Assembly (NCBI GenBank): GCA_938075415.1
Contig: CALJHC010000020.1
Span: 62,001 to 126,000 of the forward strand
Reading direction: 5' to 3'
DNA from: an uncultured Rubripirellula sp.
GTDB taxonomy: Bacteria; Planctomycetota; Planctomycetia; Pirellulales; Pirellulaceae
DNA: 64,000 nt
Shown piece after piece: positions 38,063 to 47,832 of this stretch; the first letter of the stretch is position 1; the number at the start of each line of letters is the position of its first letter. Under the pieces are notes generated by a model. That model did no database searches. It was not told the DNA's origin and was given only the letters and a program-made list of their open reading frames with translations. The translations under genes were made by a program, and so were the position numbers.

Positions 38063-38344
38063 TCACGAGCGATGGCGATCATCAGGACCTTTGGAACGGC
38101 GTTCATTGGCAGGCGGTTCAGTATCGCGTCGCAGTGATGATTCTTGATAAGAGGCCAAGGCTTGATCAACGAGATGCAATTGTTCGCCGGCCGTTTGCGA
38201 AAGATCAACAAAAAGGGTTGGGATTCCCGCGATTTCGCACCAGGTGGCGGACTGACTTTCAAGAGGTTCCATGCGGATCTTAAAGCCTAGCGACCGAGCG
38301 TCGGCGATTCGGTTTCGTAAGCGTTTGACGACGTTTTGTTCCAT
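38063..38344 (-). CDS. Small conserved planctomycete protein of unknown function
   Basis: A 93-aa protein with ATG start. Its first 70 residues follow a pattern I associate with short hypothetical proteins of planctomycetes: VVKRLRNRIADARSLGFKIR, then WCEIAGIPTLFVDLSQTAGEQL. The single Cys and the FVDLSQ stretch are the recognisable points. The last about 25 residues are charged and probably disordered. No signal peptide, no membrane segment, no known domain. Two plus-strand open frames overlap it but look like shadows. Function unknown. Confidence 0.62.
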   Translation of the reverse strand: MEQNVVKRLRNRIADARSLGFKIRMEPLESQSATWCEIAGIPTLFVDLSQTAGEQLHLVDQALASYQESSLRRDTEPPANERRSKGPDDRHRS

Positions 38345-38561
38345 CTTTCATCTTCCTTGATGTTTACATAGAAGCCAGAGTTTAACGTTTGCCGTGACTG
38401 GGTGGCTAGACGATTAAGTTGTCCTAATCGTTAGCAATTGACATCAATACAGGGTTCTGACGTACGCTGGCAATCTATGACGGCTTGAATTTGCGTTCTG
38501 TAGCAGATCCTCCGAATTCGACGATACCACCTGCATCGCGTGAACTTATGCTTTCCCCTTC

Positions 38562-39386
38562 ATGGGTCTTTTCGCCGTGGCAATTCAATCGGAAACGTTT
38601 TCTTCTAATCCTATGCCTGTCCCGTTATCGCCGGTGGATTCACAGGTGCAGTTGGAGGCATTGAAGAGCGAACTGAGGCGGGTGCAGTCGCTCGCCGCAC
38701 TCGGTGAATTGACAAGCACCGCGACGCATGAGTTCAATAACATTCTGATGACGATTCTCAATTATGCGAGACTGGGCATCAGAAATCGCGATGATGCCAG
38801 CCGAGATAAGGCCCTGACGAAGATTTTGGAGGCCTCAGAGAGAGCGGCAAAGATCACTCAAACAATTCTTGCACAGGCTCGAAACCGAAGTGAAAGCCTC
38901 GCTCCAACTGACTTGGGCGCGATCATTCAAGACGCCATGATGCTGCTGGAACGCGAGATGCGCAAGTATCGTGTCGTGATCGAGATGGATTTGAATCCTG
39001 ACACACCCCCGGCTTTGGCCAGTGGCAACCAGATTCAGCGAGTTTTGCTTAACCTTTTGATCAATGCCCGACAGGCAATGCCCGATGGAGGGACCATCCA
39101 GGTTCGACTCAACTCCTCGACTGATAAGAAATACGTCGAGATGGTGGTTCGCGACTCTGGAAAAGGAATCCCCCGTGATCAGCTGCCCAAGATTTTTAAT
39201 GCTTTTTACAGCACAAAATCTGGACCAGATGAGTCCGGAAAGGGTGGAACGGGTTTGGGACTTGCTGCGTGCAAAGAAATCATTGACGCTCATCAAGGAA
39301 AAATTCGCGTGGAAAGTACCGTCGGTCGAGGCACCGCGTTTGTGCTTCGAATACCAACCGCTCAAGATACGACGGTTGCTGCCTAG
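38562..39386 (+). CDS. Histidine kinase (HisKA + HATPase_c), no sensor domain
   Basis: A 274-aa histidine kinase. H-box TATHEFNNILMTILNYA near residues 53-69 carries the phosphorylated His; the N-box is QIQRVLLNLLINARQAM, the G1 box VVRDSGKGIP, and the G2 box GTGLGLAACKEI. The N-terminal 35 residues have no transmembrane segment or sensor domain, so the kinase is soluble and must receive its signal through another protein. The H-box resembles that of NtrB-like and hybrid kinases (HEFNN). No response regulator is adjacent. ATG start; an internal ATG at residue 18 is also possible. Confidence 0.92.
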   Translation: MGLFAVAIQSETFSSNPMPVPLSPVDSQVQLEALKSELRRVQSLAALGELTSTATHEFNNILMTILNYARLGIRNRDDASRDKALTKILEASERAAKITQTILAQARNRSESLAPTDLGAIIQDAMMLLEREMRKYRVVIEMDLNPDTPPALASGNQIQRVLLNLLINARQAMPDGGTIQVRLNSSTDKKYVEMVVRDSGKGIPRDQLPKIFNAFYSTKSGPDESGKGGTGLGLAACKEIIDAHQGKIRVESTVGRGTAFVLRIPTAQDTTVAA

Positions 39387-39671
39387 GGTTGCCCGAAGGA
39401 CCGACTTCAAATTCAAATCCAACGCATCGATTCTTTGCCACCTTTATCGATCGCGGAGAAATGCAGATTGCCTGTATTTCTCAAAGAGAGCTTTATGAAA
39501 GTTCGACGGCTTCTTGTTTCTGATTGCCGACATGCCCAGGTTGCAGATTGTTTTTCGAGAGCTGTGCTCGTTATCAGAGTATTTCCTTGGGAAGACGCTT
39601 CTGGCAATCAGTAGAGGCCGCCACCGAACAGCTTACAGGTTGTTTGTTTTTCTTCGGATGTTGCTCGGCAA

Positions 39672-41702
39672 CTACTTTGTTTGCTCAGGTGAGCTGTTAA
39701 GTAGTTTGGGTAGCTGATGGGCGACGTAACGCGGCAAGACCATTAGAACTCGGTTTGAAAGTGGATCCACCTCAAGACGAAAAACACCTGAGTTCGCGCC
39801 TTGGTTGACCAAGTTGGTAATCTGATTGACGAAAGTCTCACGATTGCTTGTCATCGGCGCCGTCCAAATGATTGCCGGTAAACGGTCATAGGTCGACTCT
39901 CTACCGAACCACCAATGATTTGCATCCACTTGTCGTGCTTGAAGTCCTAGAGGCTCTAAGACCTCTTGTAGGGTCTCAGCGGAGGTGGCGGCGCTGTGAG
40001 GTAAGAATCTTTTGTCAGGGTAAATATTTCGTGCTGAAAAGTCGTACCAATTGATCAGTGATTGAACTTGGTTCTGTTTTGAAATTCGGCGGAGAAATTC
40101 GGCCATCGACATGGGCGAATCAGCCTGGGGGAAGCTTGTTCCCTCAATTTGTGAAAGCCAGCCCCGGTTTTTACCGTCGGAGGGCCAAGCCCAGCGATGC
40201 ATTTTTTCAGAGGGAACCTTCGATGGAATTCCACGCATCATTCTCAAAGCCTCAATCGCGATTAAAGCGACCTGCTGCTCTTTTCGAGAGTTTAGCGAGG
40301 ATAAGAATTCCGGATCCGTCGGATCGCTCTCCAGAAAGCTGGAGAGAACCTGGGCTGCCGATATCTTGTCATTCCCAAAATCACTCAAGTCACCTATCAA
40401 TTTCAGCGTCTTATTGAAGGTGATGTCACTCAGGGTGATCGTCAAAAGGTTTTCTTCTGGCCTTATTTCTGCGCCGATTTGATCACATACCGATTTCAGA
40501 ATTTCCTTGGCGGGTTGCCATCCTTTCGGTGGTGGAAGCAATGTTGTGAGGTCGAGATTTGCTAGATCAAAAGAAACCCAATCAATCTGTATCGGCACAC
40601 CTGTTATTTGACTGATGATTAATGCGAGATCAGGTAACGCATAGCCTTTTGAGTCAACGGCGAGTTGAATTGCGAGATCGGCATCAAGATTGATGACTTT
40701 GGGACGCACCGGCATGAAGGGAGTGTCCAACTCTTTCGATGCAGAATCTAATTCGATGTCATCCATCGATGGTGGTGCATCCAGGTTGGGTTTTTCTACC
40801 GGGCCCTCTTCCAACAGAAATCTTGTGTATTGCTGCAAGCCTGGAGGCAATTCTTGCATGCCTGAAGTTTCTGTAGCATCCTCATTAGTGTCTGCTGGGT
40901 TGATAGCTGCGTCTGGACCAGGCTGGCTCGCATCGGTTGTTGGAGCAGCTGATTCCAATGGAGAAACGGGAATGAGGTCAGAGGGAATCCGCGTTTCTGG
41001 ATTCACGGAAGGATTAGCCCGCATCTCAGGTTGAGGATTTTCGGTTGCGCTGACCGATTCCGCTGCTGGGTTTTCAACTTGGTCCTCGGAGCCTTTAGGT
41101 TGTCCTGAAGACCCAGTCTCATCGCTGGACTCCGGTTGATTAGCAGACCCAGATTCGTGATCGAAGCGGTTTTCAGGGTCGCTGCTGTCAAGGGTTGGTT
41201 GCGTGTCTAAATCTGATGGGACAGTGTTCTGGTTTGTTTCTGAATTACCTGGGACGGAATTATCTGCTTGTTGTTGACCTGACCAAGAACTCACGAACCA
41301 CCCGAATCCGGCAAGGCAGACAAGTAGGCTGATCAGAGAGACCGCGACAATCAAACCGATCTGCCGAGTTTTTCTTGTTCCTTCACTCTCCCATTGCGTG
41401 TCAGGCGACCCACTGACGGGAGGCGCCGAGGTCGTTGCTGGTTCACCGTCTTGAAATCCGGTCGTCGTTGGCAGCGCGACTCCATAATCACTGCCATCCG
41501 CATGCGAAGCGAGTGCGTCTTCGGTTACCGCTTGGCTATCAACAACGGACCCTCCGAGGGCAACCTTTTGTTCGGGATCAACAATTTCCACCATTGACTG
41601 GCATTTGGGGCACGATGAAATGCTGCCGACAATTTTTGGATCGTTGACGCGAAGTTGGCTACCGCAGGTAAGGCACTGCACGGTAAATGGATGAAATGAC
41701 AA
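39672..41702 (-). CDS. Zinc-ribbon membrane protein with acidic linker, unknown function
   Basis: A 676-aa protein starting at a TTG supported by AGGA six bases upstream. Residues 10-34 form a CX2C...CX2C zinc ribbon (QCLTCGSQLRV and SSCPKCQSMVEI). A single membrane span follows at about 112-140 (IGLIVAVSLISLLVCLAGFG). Residues 145-310 are a low-complexity Ser/Glu/Pro/Asn linker. The C-terminal half (about 320-670) is folded, with two similar stretches, ITGVPIQIDWVSFDLANLDL and QSLINWYDFSARNIYP, and ends in QLPKLLNSSPEQTK. I read it as a cytoplasmic zinc ribbon joined through one span to a periplasmic domain. Architecture is common in Pirellulaceae; function is not known. Confidence 0.78.
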   Translation of the reverse strand: MSFHPFTVQCLTCGSQLRVNDPKIVGSISSCPKCQSMVEIVDPEQKVALGGSVVDSQAVTEDALASHADGSDYGVALPTTTGFQDGEPATTSAPPVSGSPDTQWESEGTRKTRQIGLIVAVSLISLLVCLAGFGWFVSSWSGQQQADNSVPGNSETNQNTVPSDLDTQPTLDSSDPENRFDHESGSANQPESSDETGSSGQPKGSEDQVENPAAESVSATENPQPEMRANPSVNPETRIPSDLIPVSPLESAAPTTDASQPGPDAAINPADTNEDATETSGMQELPPGLQQYTRFLLEEGPVEKPNLDAPPSMDDIELDSASKELDTPFMPVRPKVINLDADLAIQLAVDSKGYALPDLALIISQITGVPIQIDWVSFDLANLDLTTLLPPPKGWQPAKEILKSVCDQIGAEIRPEENLLTITLSDITFNKTLKLIGDLSDFGNDKISAAQVLSSFLESDPTDPEFLSSLNSRKEQQVALIAIEALRMMRGIPSKVPSEKMHRWAWPSDGKNRGWLSQIEGTSFPQADSPMSMAEFLRRISKQNQVQSLINWYDFSARNIYPDKRFLPHSAATSAETLQEVLEPLGLQARQVDANHWWFGRESTYDRLPAIIWTAPMTSNRETFVNQITNLVNQGANSGVFRLEVDPLSNRVLMVLPRYVAHQLPKLLNSSPEQTK

Positions 41703-42056
41703 GCGATTTCCTGCGACTTAGCGAAACACAGTTTATCTGTCTACTAGAAACTCAACCCTCTCATCGTGGCAATTCTTACCGCGTGCTGGCAAGTGAAATT
41801 TTACCTTGATTCAACAATGCCTTCAGAAAACCTGTCAAATACTGATGCCTGTCCCGTTCCGGTAACGCTTTACATGCAATCGCGTCAGAATCTTATGGAT
41901 GAACTTTCTTGCCCCGAAAGTTAGCGAATCAAGATAGTTGCGATCAACAATCAATACTCCTGGGTTAGCCTGAGTAGTGAGAAAGCGAAGACCAGTGACG
42001 AAGATCTCATGCTCAGAAACTCGCAACCGTAACACACTCTCTTTCATCGGGTCATG
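41703..42056. other. Intergenic region, no convincing gene
   Basis: Lies between the zinc-ribbon gene start and the terminator of the giant surface-protein gene. A minus-strand frame at 41835-42068 is open but begins inside the terminator, has only a GTG or a late ATG as start and matches nothing I know. The stretch probably contains the zinc-ribbon gene promoter. Confidence 0.4.
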
Positions 42057-42108
42057 AAAAAACCTCACGATCGACTTGGCATTGATATGCCGTCCGTCCG
42101 TGAGGTTT
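42057..42108 (-). terminator. Rho-independent terminator of the giant surface-protein gene
   Basis: On the minus strand a 10-bp perfect stem (AAACCTCACG at 42060-42069 pairing with CGTGAGGTTT at 42099-42108) encloses a smaller GGCAT/ATGCC stem (42078-42091) and is followed by six T. It lies 33 bases past the stop of the gene ending at 42141. Confidence 0.8.
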
Positions 42109-42140
42109 GATCTTGCTAAAGCGACTTCGTCAGATATTTG

Positions 42141-45100
42141 TTACGACCAACGACCGTCTACGTCATCTGCGAGTAGTGAAAGAATCTCATCCTCTTCACC
42201 ACCGGTGGCGTTACCGCTTCCATCTCCAATTGCTGCTGATGAGCTATCGGATCCTGCGGAACCAAAGGAGCTAATCTTACCTTCGCTCTCCTTTGAGAGT
42301 GCCGCAAAGACAGCATCGCTGCCACGGTTGGAATACCAGTCGATAGTGTTGTCGCCCAGAAGGGCAATTTGCTCACCACTGGCCTGCGAACCCGATGAAC
42401 TTTTCAGGTAATTAATCACAAGCAGTGCATCGAGGGCGGTGGTTTTATTATCACCATTCACATCGGTGTAGAAACGATTACCGTTGCTGGACTGTTCACC
42501 TTCCGAGCTAGTATCGCGATTAACCTGATTGATTACCAGAAGAGCATCGATCGGTGATACCACACCGTCGTTGTTCACATCCTGACGGATGAATGCATTC
42601 TGACCTGGTGCTCCACCCGAAATGGTAACTTGCAGGGACTCAAATCGCAGTCGATCGCGATCGATTGGATCGTCAACATCGAATAGGAGCGTGTCTTGGA
42701 AAGGTGACGCGTCAGCTGGTGACCCAACCACGTTTGCGACACCACTTCCAACTGCATTGAAGTAAAGGGTTGCCATCAAGCCCGGGTTAAGGGATTCATA
42801 GGCACTTGGAGGAACGCTGATCTGTGAGAACAGTGTGCCAAACTCATCAATGATTCCCGGTGTCGCTGCGGTGCCAACGGCAGCTGTCTCGGAATACTCT
42901 CCGTGGAAGTCCACATCGAAATCAAATGAGTCAGTTGGATCCGTGTTGGCTGGTGCGATCAAATCTGAATCATAAAGCACATCCAAGAATCCAGCGAAGA
43001 CGAACGTCGAGAACATCCTAAGGTCCTCGGCATAGATCTCAACGCCAAAGCGTTGGCCGACCGTGACGCCAGTGATTTCACTACCGGAGCCGTCTCCGTT
43101 GACGAGTTTGAAATCATAACCGACATCCGATGTCAGTTGCTGATTGCCCAGCGATATGGTCGCTTCAGCAATGCTACGTACGTTGTCGTTGGTGACGATC
43201 AGGTAGGTGAACGAATCGAGGCCATTGGCATTGACGTTGGCCCGGTAATCGATGAAGTCATCATTTAGGTTAGCAGGCGTGCCATTATCGTTGATCGATA
43301 TTGACCCCATTGCAGGATTGGTGACGATTCCAAATTCACGGATGTTGCCCGTGGGGCCCAGGTTGTCATTTGCCAAGACATCAAGTCGGTTTGCCGTAGC
43401 AAACGAATTCGAAATCAAGTTGCCATCGGAATCTAAACCGTCCGGGAACGAATCATCAACAGCTGCGGTGAAATCACCGGTGTCTGGAAGGATCAAAAGT
43501 TCTGCAGAACCCAATCTTAGTTGGTTCACTGTCAGGGCGACGTCTGAGCCTAAGACAATTGTTTCACTGATCGAAGTATCAGCGGGGTCCGCTTGGAAGA
43601 TAGCAATACCCGGAGACGTTGCTCGCATTCGGACAGTGAACAATTCCTCTGGACCCGAGTGAGTTTTTTCGACAAGCGGCTTGTTGATTGGCTGAACCGC
43701 TCCCACCTCGTTAAGCAAGCCAGGGGTCAGAGCGTCGCCGGTTTGCAACGAGTTCAATCCGGTAAAGAATGAGCCAAATGTGATGTCAAATGGGAACGCC
43801 GGGTTGTTGTCTGTATTAAGCGTCGAAAGCAGTTCGTCTGTGTAGAGCAGGTCGGTGAACGCTGAGGCAACCCCTTCAGGATTGGCAAACAGTCGCAGGT
43901 CATCGACCGAGACGCGAACCAGGATTTCGTCGCCAACGCGAACGTTCGAGACAACTCGGTCATTGAGTGGATCAAGTATTTCGATCGAAAAATCAACAAC
44001 ATCGTCTGCGAGTGAACCTGGCAGCAGGTTCACAGTGACGGTCGCACTGCTGATGGAGCCGGCACTGTCTTGCACGCTGTAGGTGAACTGCTCAGTTCCG
44101 TCGAAGCCCGATGCTGGTGTGTATCGAATCGATTGACCACCGCCCACCACGTTAAGAGAACCACCCGCCGAACCACCTGTTACGCTGGTGATTGAAAGAC
44201 CACCAAAAATACTTGCAACATCGTTGTCAAGCACGTTCAACGCGCGGTCCGCTGACCCTTGCGGTACTTCAAAAACGTCATCCACTGCAATGGGGACGTT
44301 CGACTGGAAGGTAACATTCACAACCACCGATGCTGTGCTGCGAATGCCCGCAGAATCAACAACGGTGTAACTGAATTCGTCGCGGCCGATGAATCCGTTG
44401 GGCGGCGTGTAATAAAGACGATCGCCCCCGTTGACAACAATGCCGGCCGTTCCCGTTAGGTTCAAGCTGTCAATGCTGATTGGATTGTCAACGGTTTGGA
44501 AATCGTTCTCCAAAACAGGCAGCATGTTCGATAATGAGTTGCGTGACACACTGAAGGTGTCGTTGTTAGCAACTTTTGCTTCGTCGAGAATCCGGACCGA
44601 ATAATCCTCAACTTCACCGGTGTCGGCGAAGCCAGTTGCGCCCAAACCACTGGTATGGCTGAGACGGAATCTCGCGTAGGTTGATCCGGGGTCGACACCA
44701 TTGGGCACATCAACAGTGATCAGGTGCGTGGCACCAACTGAGCCAGCCACAACTGGAACGTTCGAAGCGAATTTTTCACCGAGTCCAAAGACACCATCCC
44801 GATTGAAATCCATGAACGCTTGCAGGTAAGCATTCGATCCGGTGGTGTTGGTGGCGGTGACTTCAAAGGTCGCGGGGGCACCAGGACCCAGCGGACTAAG
44901 CTGACGAACACCGTCCTCGTCAGGCAGATTGTCTGTATCATCTCCGGTCGCTGCAATGCCCGGCAATCCGTCGCTTTCGCGATCGATTGTTGCACCGATT
45001 GAAAGACCATCGGTGATTCCATGCCGTGCCCCGTCTGCACTGATCGTAGTGCCGTAGGAATCAGGAGCATCACCAAAGTCGAGTGAAGGCAAGAATCCAA

Positions 45101-47135
45101 AATCGTAATTGTCATCGAGCGTCAATCCATCAAAGACAGCGATATGCTCACCACCAGTGGGGAAAGTCTGCTCGAGTCCGGGATCAAGGTCGCTTCGAAG
45201 CGTATAAGTTCCGGCGCCCGGGAAGTTGATTGTGTAGGTTCCGTCGGATCCGCTGGTTGCCCCTGGTTCTCCAAGGTCGGGTCGGTCATCGCCGTCCAAG
45301 TCAGCGTAGATATAAATGCCTTCCAACCCGGGCTCTCCTGTGTCCCGAAGGCCGTCCCCATCGTTATCGAGGAAAGCGGTGCCGGTGTAGTCAGCAAAGA
45401 TCTGAGCGAATCCAAAGTTCACACCGGAGGCTGTTTGGCCGTTGGTGATTGTTCTTATCTGCGTTGGATTGGTCGTTGCGGCGTAACCACTGATGCCTTC
45501 AGCGACAATGCCGTAAGTACCCGGTCTGACGTCAAGTGAGTAATGTCCAAACGTGTCCGTTAGATCGGAAGGCTCGCCTGAATCATGGTTGCCGTTGGCG
45601 TTCAAGTCAGCAAACACCTTGAACCCTGGAAGTCCCGATTCGCCGATGATCGAGCCATCTCGATTGAAGTCGTCAAAGACTGTGCCAGTGACCGTGCCAC
45701 CGGTTAAACCAGTGACAAGGGTGTTCGCTAAGCCGTTGGTAACATAGTTGGTACCTATGAAATCTTCAGCGAGGCTGAACGTATCATCAATGAGGTTGTA
45801 AGCGACATCGTCAAGCGTACCCCAAATTCCATCTGGTCCACCGGGGATGTAAAGCAATCCGCCTTCATCAGCCGTGCTGGGTGTGAGGTTGCCTCCGTCG
45901 GTGTGCCGCATACCAAACGAGTGAGCGGTCTCATGAGCCACCAAAAAACCCAAGAAGTCCGCTGTATAATCGAGTTCACTCACCGTTGGCGACAGCAAGT
46001 TCGCCGGCGGCGGTAACAGCGTAGCGACAACGACGTCATCCATGCTGAAGTTGCCGACGTCGAGAGTGGATGAGACACCGTAAGCGTTTTCCGTGCCACC
46101 AAGAATAACACGAGTTACCAATGGATGGCTGCCTGGATCAGCGTGGTCGCGACTGTTGAGAATCGTGATTCCGAACTCACCACGAACACCCGTCGAATCA
46201 TAGTCTCCTGCATTGCCGTTCTCAGCGAGGAAAGCAAACTGGCTTTCCAGTTTCTCGAGAGTCTTATCAATTAGGCGATTCAGGGCAGCGGAATCTCGTA
46301 CTTCAACGCCAATGTTTGGCAAAGACTCAGCAAGCGAAGGAACTCGAATGATTCCCGATGCCGGAAGGCCAGTATCTGGGTCAATGCCTTCGAATAAAGA
46401 TCGCGGATAATATCCACCATCCATATCAAGGAAGATCACCTGACCTACGCCGACCGGAAGTTGCTCAGCAATCGGGCGATAGGTACGTAGCCCTAAGATG
46501 TAATTGGACGATGTGTCAGCGGGTGTGACAGTCATGTAGTATCGACCGTCCACCGGGATTACCTGTGCGGCCGTCAGATTACCAACGTTTTGAATTGGTG
46601 AGTCAGGTGGCAGATAGGTCGAGGCGATAAATTCGGGTGGATTGGCATCGGGGTCCGGTCTATCAACACCAAACCAGAATGTCCCGTCTTCGTTGTAAAC
46701 GTCGATCGTACCGACAGATCCAAATCCCGACATGTCCAGGACGTCACCTGCCTTCAGATCGAAAGCAAATGAGTCGACGTCGACCGAAAATGTCGGTGGA
46801 AGCGTCGAAAAGATTTCATACTGCATCGACCCACGAAGGTCGATCGTATCGTTTTGTCCAGGACCATTGCCTAGAGGTATCAATTCTGCAAAAGCAATAT
46901 TGTCGTTTTTACCCGACTCATTGATCTGCTCTCGCTCACTGAGTTGTAACGCTTGAACAGCACCCACGTTTCGTGGGCCGTTGTACGTATCAAGATCAAC
47001 GTCGGGAAGGGCGAATTCGGCTGCCAGCAGTTGTCTGGCCTCCAAGTCCTCCATCTTCAAACGACGCTTCTTGTTGACTCGAGCGACACGATCGCGCTTG
47101 GAGTGTTTCGCTTTGTTTTTGCTTCGTTCGATCAT
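42141..47135 (-). CDS. Giant surface protein: metzincin-like, SdrD-B-like, GEVED, cadherin-like, dockerin
   Basis: A 1664-aa secreted or surface protein. The basic N-terminus ends in MEDLEARQLLAAE (residues 28-40), the planctomycete LEPR-type motif of giant exported proteins. Order: PPC-like beta domain (about 60-215), metalloprotease-like region with HETAHSFGMRH (His401 to His411, HEXXHXXGXXH), three SdrD-B/Cna-like repeats (about 490-690, with GTVFDDFNRDGS and TAFLDNDGDGLRD), a GEVED domain (about 690-850, ending GEVEDYSVRI), cadherin-like repeats with VLENDF/VLDND (about 855-1050), two related cohesin-like domains (about 1055-1190 and 1340-1490), and a dockerin-like pair at about 1515-1585 (DVNNDGVVSPIDALLVIN, DVNGDNKTTALDALLVINYL). 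It could be a cell-surface protease or adhesin anchored through dockerin. It is alone, with its own terminator. Confidence 0.88.
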   Translation of the reverse strand: MIERSKNKAKHSKRDRVARVNKKRRLKMEDLEARQLLAAEFALPDVDLDTYNGPRNVGAVQALQLSEREQINESGKNDNIAFAELIPLGNGPGQNDTIDLRGSMQYEIFSTLPPTFSVDVDSFAFDLKAGDVLDMSGFGSVGTIDVYNEDGTFWFGVDRPDPDANPPEFIASTYLPPDSPIQNVGNLTAAQVIPVDGRYYMTVTPADTSSNYILGLRTYRPIAEQLPVGVGQVIFLDMDGGYYPRSLFEGIDPDTGLPASGIIRVPSLAESLPNIGVEVRDSAALNRLIDKTLEKLESQFAFLAENGNAGDYDSTGVRGEFGITILNSRDHADPGSHPLVTRVILGGTENAYGVSSTLDVGNFSMDDVVVATLLPPPANLLSPTVSELDYTADFLGFLVAHETAHSFGMRHTDGGNLTPSTADEGGLLYIPGGPDGIWGTLDDVAYNLIDDTFSLAEDFIGTNYVTNGLANTLVTGLTGGTVTGTVFDDFNRDGSIIGESGLPGFKVFADLNANGNHDSGEPSDLTDTFGHYSLDVRPGTYGIVAEGISGYAATTNPTQIRTITNGQTASGVNFGFAQIFADYTGTAFLDNDGDGLRDTGEPGLEGIYIYADLDGDDRPDLGEPGATSGSDGTYTINFPGAGTYTLRSDLDPGLEQTFPTGGEHIAVFDGLTLDDNYDFGFLPSLDFGDAPDSYGTTISADGARHGITDGLSIGATIDRESDGLPGIAATGDDTDNLPDEDGVRQLSPLGPGAPATFEVTATNTTGSNAYLQAFMDFNRDGVFGLGEKFASNVPVVAGSVGATHLITVDVPNGVDPGSTYARFRLSHTSGLGATGFADTGEVEDYSVRILDEAKVANNDTFSVSRNSLSNMLPVLENDFQTVDNPISIDSLNLTGTAGIVVNGGDRLYYTPPNGFIGRDEFSYTVVDSAGIRSTASVVVNVTFQSNVPIAVDDVFEVPQGSADRALNVLDNDVASIFGGLSITSVTGGSAGGSLNVVGGGQSIRYTPASGFDGTEQFTYSVQDSAGSISSATVTVNLLPGSLADDVVDFSIEILDPLNDRVVSNVRVGDEILVRVSVDDLRLFANPEGVASAFTDLLYTDELLSTLNTDNNPAFPFDITFGSFFTGLNSLQTGDALTPGLLNEVGAVQPINKPLVEKTHSGPEELFTVRMRATSPGIAIFQADPADTSISETIVLGSDVALTVNQLRLGSAELLILPDTGDFTAAVDDSFPDGLDSDGNLISNSFATANRLDVLANDNLGPTGNIREFGIVTNPAMGSISINDNGTPANLNDDFIDYRANVNANGLDSFTYLIVTNDNVRSIAEATISLGNQQLTSDVGYDFKLVNGDGSGSEITGVTVGQRFGVEIYAEDLRMFSTFVFAGFLDVLYDSDLIAPANTDPTDSFDFDVDFHGEYSETAAVGTAATPGIIDEFGTLFSQISVPPSAYESLNPGLMATLYFNAVGSGVANVVGSPADASPFQDTLLFDVDDPIDRDRLRFESLQVTISGGAPGQNAFIRQDVNNDGVVSPIDALLVINQVNRDTSSEGEQSSNGNRFYTDVNGDNKTTALDALLVINYLKSSSGSQASGEQIALLGDNTIDWYSNRGSDAVFAALSKESEGKISSFGSAGSDSSSAAIGDGSGNATGGEEDEILSLLADDVDGRWS

Positions 47136-47832
47136 CGAGTGTCTCTACCAAACTTTCTAGACCTGCCACCAACAACTTGATGACGATCAAAAATGGTTTG
47201 AATGGATGAACTAGGTCCCAATCGTTGCCGAAAAGGATGGGTTGCAACGCCACCCCAATACATCTCGAGAACCCCGAGTGTAGGTGACGTCTTCTCTAAC
47301 ATCGGTCGTTTGAATCGTTTTCGTTTGCCAATTAGCCACTACCACCCATGCGTAACCCGGCAAGAATCAGGCGAATAGGCAAGATGTAACGAATAGGAAA
47401 GAGGCGAGTGCGATTCTAATTGGACGGCATTGAGTGTCAACGAATCGTATTGGGTGGGACGCCATGTTTGTCTCAAAGTTCCCTGACAATTCAAAAACGC
47501 TCGAAACAGTCATTCTCACCTCCCACCCCAAAAGGAGGGGGTTGAGGTTGGGTGCCGATTTGCGAGGCAGGGATCAGCGGTTGGGAAAAGCACCAGAATG
47601 ACGATCTGGAGATTCTCCCTCTGCGCGGTTCAGTTATTTCTTATGGATTATTCTGTTCTCTATCTTCCCCTCATTCGGGTGAGGGATCAATCTGGTTGCT
47701 ACTGGCTGAGGAATGTTTACTTTTGTTCTTCCAGAGGCTTAAAAAGTTCCCCGAGGCAGGAGTTGCTTAGGACTAAGACAACACATGGGTCGTTTTCGCT
47801 CCATTGGCTGTCTCGCGATGGGGCAGTTGGGA
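47136..47832. other. Long intergenic region with GC-rich hairpin-like repeats
   Basis: No credible gene. Two hairpin-like segments stand out: CACCCCAAAAGGAGGGGG near 47523-47540 and TCCCCTCATTCGGGTGAGGGA near 47666-47686. Both resemble the C/G-rich intergenic repeats frequent in planctomycete genomes, but I cannot show here that they are repeated. The promoter of the giant surface-protein gene should be at the left side. Confidence 0.4.

Noticed and set aside
37918..38283. 121-codon plus-strand ORF
   Set aside because: Antisense to the small conserved protein at 38063-38344, which looks more like a real protein.
41835..42068. 77-codon minus-strand ORF downstream of the giant surface-protein gene
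   Set aside because: Begins inside a rho-independent terminator with a GTG, has no ribosome site and no recognisable similarity.
47523..47690. GC-rich hairpins as a mobile or repetitive element
   Set aside because: Cannot be shown to be repeated within this window; only a resemblance to planctomycete intergenic repeats.
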